From Patescibacteria group bacterium UBA1875 (lineage in GTDB: Bacteria; Patescibacteriota; CPR2; UBA1875), in contig DDHN01000001.1 in the NCBI GenBank assembly GCA_002338125.1, positions 1 through 32,395 of the forward strand: a stretch of 32,395 nt of DNA, given 5' to 3'. Below the pieces are notes generated by a model. The model did no database searches, was not told where the DNA came from, and saw nothing but the letters and a program-made list of their open reading frames with translations. A program made the position numbers and the translations under genes. How positions within the stretch are numbered: the stretch's first letter is position 1; every line of letters begins with the position of its first letter. Positions 15,762 through 21,898 of the stretch are shown one piece after another.

Positions 15762-16130
15762 TTATCTCCTCACTTTAAAAAACATTTCTATCAACAAAAA
15801 ACTAATCGTTAAAATAGCGCCATCCCACCAAGTCAGAAGATCAAAAGAAGAAAGTAAAAGCAACGCAACTACAAAAGCAGCAATTAATAGACCTTGTCTT
15901 ATTGAACTTTTAACATTAGCAAATATTATTTCACTATGTGTCCACCACTTCCTAAACAAGAAAATTATTAAAGCCGAAAGACCCATTAGAAAGAAAAAAA
16001 TCGCAATATAATAGATAATAACTGTGAATAGACCTTGTTGGGGAGAGGTAAAAAGAGTTAACCCTAAAAGGAGTCCTCCGAATATGAGGGTACTGGCAGA
16101 CAGCCCTCTTGTAAAATTTCGCCAATTCAT
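15762..16130 (-). CDS. Small integral membrane protein, unknown
   Basis: About 122 residues from the ATG at 16128-16130, with four hydrophobic helices (roughly 14-32, 36-58, 78-98 and 100-118 of the protein) and a KVRR C-terminus. The open frame extends 12 codons upstream to a TTG at 16166, but that extension runs into the U-tract of the preceding RNA terminator and has no SD. A TAAAAT box (16139-16144) lies 8 nt before the ATG, so the mRNA may start at or next to the ATG. First gene of the unit leading to pheS-pheT. No family recognised. Confidence 0.65.
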   Translation of the reverse strand: MNWRNFTRGLSASTLIFGGLLLGLTLFTSPQQGLFTVIIYYIAIFFFLMGLSALIIFLFRKWWTHSEIIFANVKSSIRQGLLIAAFVVALLLLSSFDLLTWWDGAILTISFLLIEMFFKVRR

Positions 16131-16138
16131 CTGACTTA

Positions 16139-16166
16139 ATTTTATAGCTATCTTGAAAAAATACAA
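16139..16166 (-). promoter_or_regulatory. Probable promoter of the membrane-protein/pheST operon
   Basis: TTGTAT (16161-16166), a 16-bp spacer and TAAAAT (16139-16144) on the minus strand, directly after the terminator of the upstream RNA gene and 8 nt before the ATG at 16130. The arrangement implies an almost leaderless transcript. Confidence 0.5.
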
Positions 16167-16168
16167 AC

Positions 16169-16190
16169 AAAAAAAACGCCTAACGGCGAT
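16169..16190 (-). terminator. Rho-independent terminator of the structured RNA
   Basis: CGCC GTTA GGCG (minus strand) followed by eight U (16169-16176). The GC stem is short at 4 bp, but flanking A/U pairs and the long U-run make it convincing. It separates the RNA gene from the pheST operon. Confidence 0.75.
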
Positions 16191-16460
16191 TTCTCTAATA
16201 GAATCGGGGGACTAGTTCACCCCAAAAGCAATTTGAGCGCTGTCCCCCGTATTACTTCTTCCCAGTTAACTGGGCTTAAGAAGAAAAGGTACATTTTCTA
16301 CTGTCCGACTAGTAGAAAGTGTTAGAGCCTCCCCGCTCTCCGGTAAGGACCAGCAAGCTCGCCATAATCCCGAAAGATTAAAACGAGCTTGCTAATCCAT
16401 ACCAATGGTTTTTTTATCCTAGGAAATACTTCTCCCTAAGAGTTGTCGGATTAACCTTGA

Positions 16461-16523
16461 GCAGTAGAGACAGTGTAGATAATAAACAAGGGGGGTGCTT
16501 ATTATCTACACTGTCTCCGCTGC
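16461..16523. repeat. Long inverted repeat (25-bp arms)
   Basis: Arms 16461-16485 and 16499-16523 match at 23 of 25 positions, with 19 in a row from GAGACAGTG through to the TAATAA end. The 13-nt loop is C-rich on the minus strand. It is the most stable element of the structured RNA. Confidence 0.9.
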
Positions 16524-16579
16524 ATCTTTTCTTCTTTTTCTAGTAGGTACGATTTCCGCTAGAATACTAGCGTATAATC

Positions 16580-16608
16580 AGTTTATCATAAGTGGCTATC
16601 TATGTCAA
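16580..16608 (-). promoter_or_regulatory. Promoter of the structured RNA gene
   Basis: A perfect TTGACA (16603-16608), a 17-bp spacer and TAAACT (16580-16585) on the minus strand. Transcription is expected to begin near 16573, exactly at the first hairpin. Confidence 0.7.
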
Positions 16609-16628
16609 TAGTTTTGTCGGTTTAGACT

Positions 16629-16694
16629 TGTGGATAAAAAATTTTGGCCTTGTAATTAGCAAAATTAAGCTTAAAAAGCCTAAACTTTTCCACA
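16629..16694. other. Two inverted DnaA-box-like 9-mers
   Basis: TGTGGATAA (16629-16637, reverse complement of the perfect box TTATCCACA) and TTTTCCACA (16686-16694, a common variant) face each other across 48 bp of AT-rich DNA between the RNA gene and rmuC. Two boxes are too few for a typical origin; they could titrate DnaA or be chance. The second box lies in the loop of a weak hairpin (AGCCT/AGGCT then five U) that may be the rmuC terminator. Confidence 0.35.
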
Positions 16695-16696
16695 GG

Positions 16697-17722
16697 CTAA
16701 TCATCCGACGGTTTATCAATTTTTTCCACTTCATGCCCAACAGACTCACCTGTAATCTTAGTAATATCTTTATCAATCTTTGCTAACTCTTTGCTAGCCG
16801 CATTGTAAGCATTAACTGTCGTCGCCATGTGGTTACCAACTTTTGTAAAATAATCATCGTAAGCCGAAAGATGTGTGCCTAATTTTTGAACATTGCTGAT
16901 TATTTCTTTAACAGATTTCTCAATAGTCAAAGCTTTCAAGCCCTGTAAAACTGTTTGTAAATAGGCCGCAAAAGAAGTTGGTGAGACAATAATCACTTTT
17001 TTTTCCTTAAATGCGTATTCGATTAGATCTCTCGTATTCACCTTCATCGCCCCAACCTGGCTTACTAATAAATCATAATAAATACCTTCTGATGGGATAA
17101 ACATAAAAGCAAAATCCATTGTATTTTCTTTTGGTTTTATATATTTTGATGTTTCATCTATTCTATTTTTTAAATCTTGCTTGAATTGTTTTTCTAGTTC
17201 TTTTCTTTTCGTTTCTGATTTTTCCTCACAGAGTTTATTGTAATTTTCAAGCGAAAATTTAGAATCAATCGGGATAATCGATTGTGGCTCATTTTTATCT
17301 TTAACAAACAAAACGGCGTCAGCTATATCCCCGTCCTTGAATTTATATTGCAATTGATACTGATTAGGCTGAAAAGTGTTTTTAAGTAGGGTTTCTAAAT
17401 AATATTCCCCAAGAATTCCTCTTTGTTTCGGATTCTTTAAAACATTTTCAAGCCCTTGTAGCTGGTCAGCAATACTAACAACTTGTTTGTTGGTACTCTC
17501 CAAATCTTTCAACTTTTCGGTTACGTTTTCGATAATTCTTTCACTAGACATTCGCTGCTCAGAGAGTCCTCTATCAAGGCGCTCGGAAAGGTCCTTTAAA
17601 AGCTCCGGGCTTACTTCGCCTCGGCCAGTAGCAATATCGTTCAGTTTTTTATTTATATATAAAACGAGAACTCCGAAAACTATGACAATAAAAATAATTA
17701 TAATTAAGGTATTTATATCCAT
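16697..17722 (-). CDS. rmuC: DNA recombination protein RmuC
   Basis: 341 residues. RmuC-family proteins are membrane-anchored, nuclease-like proteins that limit recombination at inverted repeats. An N-terminal membrane helix (about 5-23) precedes a coiled coil (about 38-90). The RmuC core begins with NPKQRGILGEYYLETLL and contains IPIDSKFSLENYNKL, FAFMFIPSEGIYYDLL and VIIVSPTSFAAYLQTVLQG, all typical. The C-terminus is a second coiled coil. The ATG (17720-17722) has GAGGT about 11 nt upstream. It is last in the run of minus-strand genes starting at 21798, 60 nt after the hydrolase gene. Confidence 0.95.
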   Translation of the reverse strand: MDINTLIIIIFIVIVFGVLVLYINKKLNDIATGRGEVSPELLKDLSERLDRGLSEQRMSSERIIENVTEKLKDLESTNKQVVSIADQLQGLENVLKNPKQRGILGEYYLETLLKNTFQPNQYQLQYKFKDGDIADAVLFVKDKNEPQSIIPIDSKFSLENYNKLCEEKSETKRKELEKQFKQDLKNRIDETSKYIKPKENTMDFAFMFIPSEGIYYDLLVSQVGAMKVNTRDLIEYAFKEKKVIIVSPTSFAAYLQTVLQGLKALTIEKSVKEIISNVQKLGTHLSAYDDYFTKVGNHMATTVNAYNAASKELAKIDKDITKITGESVGHEVEKIDKPSDD

Positions 17723-17782
17723 AAATTCACTTTACCTCAAAAATCAAATAAATAATAGTAGACAACAGGCAGAGTGTAAAAT

Positions 17783-18436
17783 TTAAAAATAATCACTACT
17801 TTGAGATACAAACTGTTTTTCTTCTTTTATTGTTGTACCACGGCCATGCCCCGGATAAATACTTGTCTTATCAGGAAGTCTTAAAATTTTATCGATACTT
17901 TCTTTCATCGAGCTGGGCTGACTTGTTGGAAGGTCAATTCGACCCCGAGTATGGTAAAAGATAGTATCTCCGGAATACAAACTATCAGCAATTTTAAAAC
18001 AAACACTACCTTTTGTGTGACCAGGAGTATAGATAACAGAAATCGTTTCATCACCGAATCTTAATGTAGAACCTTCGGATACAGCCACCACCTCTGCCTT
18101 TGGATTGTGAAGTGTTTTACCAACGTAAGCCCCTTGTAAGGACAAATTACGGAAAAGATCGATATCTTCATTGGCAATAATAATGCTTGTATAAGGATAT
18201 TTTATGTAAAGGTCATCGACAGCTAAAACATGATCAAAATGACCATGCGTCAAAAGCACATACTTCAAGGTAAGGTTTTTAGTTCTCTCAATTTCTTCGA
18301 TAATTCTTGCTGCTTCATCACCTGGATCGATTATTGCGGTTTCACCATTTCTATTTGAAAGAATATAACAATTAGTGTTTAAGTCTCCTACTTTTAATAT
18401 TTTCTGTCTAATACCTTCGACCACTGTTAAATCCAT
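17783..18436 (-). CDS. Metallo-beta-lactamase-fold hydrolase (glyoxalase II-like)
   Basis: 217 residues with all metal ligands of the hydroxyacylglutathione hydrolase/YcbL branch: HGHFDH (His64, His66, Asp68, His69), PGHTKGS (His140), SGDTIF (Asp157) and YPGHG (His197). It would bind two metal ions and hydrolyse a thioester or a related bond in the cytoplasm. The full HAGH substrate-binding C-terminal domain is missing, as in the short bacterial forms, so the substrate is open. The ATG overlaps the end of the SprT-like gene by 10 nt, implying coupled translation. Confidence 0.9.
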   Translation of the reverse strand: MDLTVVEGIRQKILKVGDLNTNCYILSNRNGETAIIDPGDEAARIIEEIERTKNLTLKYVLLTHGHFDHVLAVDDLYIKYPYTSIIIANEDIDLFRNLSLQGAYVGKTLHNPKAEVVAVSEGSTLRFGDETISVIYTPGHTKGSVCFKIADSLYSGDTIFYHTRGRIDLPTSQPSSMKESIDKILRLPDKTSIYPGHGRGTTIKEEKQFVSQSSDYF

Positions 18437-18888
18437 CTTTTTTTAATTCTTCTTTTTGGAGGATAATTATTAAAGACATAATCCCGCCAATTATTTTTTA
18501 ACCATAGCGTTTGTTTCTTAATAACTTCGTCTAATCCTCTTTTGGTTAGTTCTTTGTGTACAATACCTCCGGCATGAGGAGTTTTGAACTTTTGCTCTAA
18601 GGGAGAATGGAACCCATGAGCGTAATGAGCTAGTTCATGAGCTATTGTCCCTAATACCACATAATCAGGGATTTTCTCGTCCTTAAAAAGAGCGTTGATA
18701 GTGATTATAGTTTCTGGATGATTGCCTTTATCTTTACCTAGTTTGATTGATCCTAAACGAGTTCTGGCTCGTCGACCCCATACAATACGAACATCATTAT
18801 CCTGATAAATATCCGGAAAATGCTTATCCCACACTTCGTCTAGTTTTTCAAAAAGCCAACTATCGTCACGCATATCGTTATTATACAC
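18427..18888 (-). CDS. SprT-like zinc metallopeptidase domain protein
   Basis: 153 residues if the GTG right after the UvrD-gene stop is used, 148 from the ATG at 18871-18873. The HExxH motif is in TIAHELAHYAHG (His84, Glu85, His88), followed by GFHSPLEQKFKTPHAGG, where a third ligand (His105 or His111) would lie. This pattern fits the SprT/WLM-type gluzincin-like families; SprT relatives process proteins crosslinked to DNA, which would suit the neighbouring helicase. The C-terminus is very basic (KRRIKKRW). A TATAAT box (18880-18885) 6 nt before the ATG hints at an extra leaderless transcript from that ATG. The start is unsettled. Confidence 0.75.
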   Translation of the reverse strand: MYNNDMRDDSWLFEKLDEVWDKHFPDIYQDNDVRIVWGRRARTRLGSIKLGKDKGNHPETIITINALFKDEKIPDYVVLGTIAHELAHYAHGFHSPLEQKFKTPHAGGIVHKELTKRGLDEVIKKQTLWLKNNWRDYVFNNYPPKRRIKKRWI

Positions 18889-21798
18889 TTAGTCAGTTGA
18901 TTTCGGCAGTACCGCAACTGGGCAGTAATTTCTAAAAGGACAATAGCGGCAGTGTTGAAGATTAGGAGTTGCCGCAAAATTCCTATTTCTTATCCCTTTT
19001 GCCGCTTTCCTTATATTCTCTTTTGTTTTTTCTATTGATTTCTTAGTCGGGGTAAAATCACCCACAAGACCGCTTTCAACGAAATATAAATGAACTGAAT
19101 CAGGGATCTTACCAGTAGCTTCGAACCAAGACAAAGCATAAATAGCTAATTGAGATGATTTTTTAGTTCTTTCATCCGCTTTTTCTTTTGTCCTTATATC
19201 AGATGTTTTGTAGTCAACTATCTCTAATTTATCATTTCTATCAAATACAGCGTCATATCGGCCTTTAATAATATTATTGCCCACTAAAAATTTAAACTCT
19301 TTCTCAATTGCTATAGGCGGTAGCTCTTTTTCAGCTCTCTGATAAAATTTTTTCAAAGCCTTTTTCCCGGCTAAGTATCTCTTTCGTTCATGAATTTTTG
19401 ATAAAAACCCTGTCTCGTTCCAGAATATATCAAACCATTTTTCCACTTCCGTTAATTTAACTTTTCTTCCCTGTAATCGTAATTTGTAATATTCAGCAAT
19501 AGTATTATGGATTGCATTACCATAGGAAACGGTTGAGTCAGCTACAATTCTGATTGGGGTTACATGAATAAGTTGATATTTAAAAGGACAAGTGGTGTAA
19601 TCATCTATTGCTGCTCTTGAAAGGATTAATTTTTCACTATCCTTGATTGGCTCTAATGTAATATTGTAAAGATTATTAAGCCTTTCGAAGCCTTTAATCT
19701 TATCAATGGCTTCTGTTTTTAAAAATCTTTTCTCTACCGCATCTTTGCCAAGAGCCTCAACTACAAAGCGGGATATCTTATGAGTTCTTTTAGTCCCGTA
19801 ATCCAGCGAAGCAGTAAAAATTAAATCCCTTTTGGCTCGTGTCATTGCAACATAAAATAGTCTTCGCTCTTCCGAGAGGTTAGAATTTTCGATATTATCA
19901 GAAACAAGATAGTCCGGTAGTTTAAAGCCACGGTTGCCAGGTCTACCTGGAATATGGGAATCAGAGAGCGATGAGATAAAAACAGTATCAAATTCTAACC
20001 CCTTTGCCTTGTGCATCGAGATAATACTAACCGCCTCGAGCCCTTCTTCTATCTCAAAGGCGCTTGACTCACTACCAACTTCAAGAATAAGATTCAAGTA
20101 ATCATAAAATTTTACCAGGGAGTGATCTCGATAGTTCTTTTGAAAATGAATTATTTTATCGAAAAAAAGAGCAATATTACTTATTTTGTTATGAGCTTCC
20201 ACTGAGCCTTCTTTGGCCGCCTTGGTAAGCTTAGAATAATAACCTGAATTTTTTAAGAAAAGATTAATTACTTCACCAGCAGTTGCAGTCCGGGACTCTT
20301 CTCTAAGCAAAGATAAGTCATTAACAATATTTTTCGCTAATCTGATGGTCTTTTCAGAAATCGATAAAGTTTCCGACAAATTATCAACGTTTTGGAAGGT
20401 AAATAACAACGAACGATTATTTTTCTTTGACCAACTAGAAAAATTCACTAATTCGTCCACATTCATTTCATATATATCAGAGGCAGCCAAATGGAATAAT
20501 GCCAAATCATCGTCGGGGTCTAAAAGAATCATCACTAACGAAATTAAGTTTTTTACCTCAATCTTCTCGTACAAACTTGTTGTTCCTGAAAACACATAAG
20601 GGATACCATGTTTTTTCAGCGCTAACAAAAATTCTTCAGCATGACGATTAGCCCTGACTAAAATAGCGAAATCAGATAATCTTTTTCCTTTTTTCAGCCC
20701 TTGAACAATTTTACTGGCAACAAACTCAGCCTCTTTGAACTCATTATCAAAAAGTACAAGTTTGGGCATCTTGCCTTGACCCACCGAAGAAACGAGCCTT
20801 TTGTCTATTTGGTAGCGATGCTCTAAACGATTTGGGTTATTATTCTGAATAAACTGATATGCCGTATCTAATATTTTCTGGGTTGAACGAAAATTATCTC
20901 TCAATACAAAAGTCTTAACATTCTTATAGTCCTTTTTAAAATCAAGGATGTTCGCAACTGCCGCCCCCCGGAATTTATAGATACTTTGGTCATCATCACC
21001 AACGACCATTAAATTACCAGAGACCCCAAAAATTTTTTTTATTAATGCACTTTGAGCGTAATTTGTATCTTGGAATTCATCTATCAAAGCATATTTATAT
21101 TTATCTTTAATAGCTTTGGCACAACTTGGTTTATCAAGTAATTCTAAAACCAACATAATCTGATCACCATAATCGATATATCCTTCACGCCGTAATAAAT
21201 TATTGTATGTCTGATAAGCTTTAGCAATTTCTAATTGTTTTTCAAATTCTTCAATATCGGCTTTACTCTTGGCTTTTTCGCTTTCCTTCAAGACTTTTCC
21301 GATATAAATTTTTGGTATGAGGGCCTCGTCTTTAGCTCTTGAAAATATTTTTATAAGATCCGCAATCATCCTTGTTGGATCAGATAAATTTTGGTAATGC
21401 TTGAACTTAAATTCAAAAATATTATCTCTTATAAACAAGATTTGCTCTGCTGTCGACAGAACACGAGTATCTGCCGGCAAACCTAATTCATAGGAAAATT
21501 CTGAAATTAAGTCGGCTCCAAAAGAGTGAAAAGTAGAAATAGAGAGGCCACTATACAAAAAATCTGATAATTCATCAACTCTTTCCAGCATTTCCCTAGC
21601 TGCCTTTTCGGTAAAAGTTAAGGCTAATACCTCTTCCGGCCGAGCTTTCTTTTCACTTACAATCTTAGCAATTCTTCTTGTAATAACAGTTGTCTTGCCC
21701 GTGCCAGCTCCGGCTACCACTAAAGCTGGTCCTAGGTCATGGTTTACAGCCATAATCTGTGTTTTGGTAAGACCTTTTGTAACATCATCCTTCTTCAT
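18889..21798 (-). CDS. UvrD/PcrA-type helicase fused to a RecB/Cas4-like Fe-S nuclease
   Basis: 969 residues. The superfamily 1A helicase part holds Walker A (VVAGAGTGKTTVI, residues 29-36), IDEFQDTNYAQ (motif II), VVGDDDQSIYKFRGA (motif III), and VSIISMHKAKGLEFDTVFI and LFYVAMTRAKRDL (motifs V and VI). The C-terminal ~240 residues are a PD-(D/E)xK nuclease: GRYDAVFD, VDYKTSD (Asp862, Lys864). Four Cys match the 4Fe-4S staple of AddB/Cas4 nucleases: Cys737 (YTTCPFKY) and Cys950/953/959 (CRYCPFRNYC). The layout matches the AddA/RecB type of double-strand break repair enzyme; no partner subunit is seen. The ATG has no SD, and a TAAAAT box lies 7 nt upstream. Confidence 0.93.
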   Translation of the reverse strand: MKKDDVTKGLTKTQIMAVNHDLGPALVVAGAGTGKTTVITRRIAKIVSEKKARPEEVLALTFTEKAAREMLERVDELSDFLYSGLSISTFHSFGADLISEFSYELGLPADTRVLSTAEQILFIRDNIFEFKFKHYQNLSDPTRMIADLIKIFSRAKDEALIPKIYIGKVLKESEKAKSKADIEEFEKQLEIAKAYQTYNNLLRREGYIDYGDQIMLVLELLDKPSCAKAIKDKYKYALIDEFQDTNYAQSALIKKIFGVSGNLMVVGDDDQSIYKFRGAAVANILDFKKDYKNVKTFVLRDNFRSTQKILDTAYQFIQNNNPNRLEHRYQIDKRLVSSVGQGKMPKLVLFDNEFKEAEFVASKIVQGLKKGKRLSDFAILVRANRHAEEFLLALKKHGIPYVFSGTTSLYEKIEVKNLISLVMILLDPDDDLALFHLAASDIYEMNVDELVNFSSWSKKNNRSLLFTFQNVDNLSETLSISEKTIRLAKNIVNDLSLLREESRTATAGEVINLFLKNSGYYSKLTKAAKEGSVEAHNKISNIALFFDKIIHFQKNYRDHSLVKFYDYLNLILEVGSESSAFEIEEGLEAVSIISMHKAKGLEFDTVFISSLSDSHIPGRPGNRGFKLPDYLVSDNIENSNLSEERRLFYVAMTRAKRDLIFTASLDYGTKRTHKISRFVVEALGKDAVEKRFLKTEAIDKIKGFERLNNLYNITLEPIKDSEKLILSRAAIDDYTTCPFKYQLIHVTPIRIVADSTVSYGNAIHNTIAEYYKLRLQGRKVKLTEVEKWFDIFWNETGFLSKIHERKRYLAGKKALKKFYQRAEKELPPIAIEKEFKFLVGNNIIKGRYDAVFDRNDKLEIVDYKTSDIRTKEKADERTKKSSQLAIYALSWFEATGKIPDSVHLYFVESGLVGDFTPTKKSIEKTKENIRKAAKGIRNRNFAATPNLQHCRYCPFRNYCPVAVLPKSTD

Positions 21799-21805
21799 AA
21801 AATAT

Positions 21806-21811
21806 ATTTTA
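21806..21811 (-). promoter_or_regulatory. -10 box giving a leaderless helicase mRNA
   Basis: TAAAAT on the minus strand, 7 nt before the ATG at 21798, with no SD in between. The -35 region is AT-rich and matches poorly. The spacing puts the transcription start at or next to the ATG. Confidence 0.45.
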
Positions 21812-21855
21812 ACATTAATTCAACTATTTAACTTTATAGTTTCCACTTCCGAAAC

Positions 21856-21886
21856 ATCATATATTATGATATATTTACGCTAGAAT
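21856..21886 (+). promoter_or_regulatory. Promoter region of the PP2C-like gene with a short palindrome
   Basis: The palindrome ATCATA-TAT-TATGAT (21856-21870) lies where the -35 box would be, and TAGAAT (21881-21886) is a likely -10. A weak AGGA lies 8 nt before the ATG at 21899. The rest of the 100-nt divergent gap is AT-rich with nothing else seen. Confidence 0.4.
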
Positions 21887-21898
21887 AGGAAAAGAATT

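Larger units (their letters stand above)
16169..16573 (-). ncRNA. Orphan structured RNA, about 400 nt, family not recognised
   Basis: This 530-nt protein-free gap (16167-16696) holds an RNA-like element on the minus strand. A TTGACA promoter lies upstream, and a terminator ends it. Between them stands a train of local hairpins: 16557-16572 (CGCTAG/CTAGCG), 16461-16523 (25-bp stem, two mispairs, C-rich loop), 16417-16441 (9 bp with G-U pairs), 16352-16393 (AGCAAGCTCG/CGAGCTTGCT plus an inner stem), 16324-16339, 16295-16318 (8 bp), 16255-16283 and 16205-16249 (CGGGGGAC/GTCCCCCG). I looked for RNase P (GAGGAAAGUCC, ACAGAA), SRP, 6S and T-box (UGGNACCGCG) signatures and saw none. The ~400-nt size fits RNase P RNA, which is otherwise absent from the window, so a very divergent rnpB remains possible. 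Confidence 0.7.

Noticed and set aside
16214..16291. Leader peptide with Phe codons (reads MYLFFLSPV...) inside the structured RNA
   Set aside because: Only two Phe codons, no SD, and the sequence is fully used by hairpins; probably chance.
16169..16573. T-box riboswitch controlling pheST
   Set aside because: Position before pheST and the terminator fit, but the UGGNACCGCG core is absent (nearest is GGGGTGAACTAG) and no Phe specifier loop is evident.
16169..16573. RNase P RNA (rnpB)
   Set aside because: Length fits, but I cannot find the P4-forming GAGGAAAGUCC and ACAGAA segments on either strand; kept only as a possibility.
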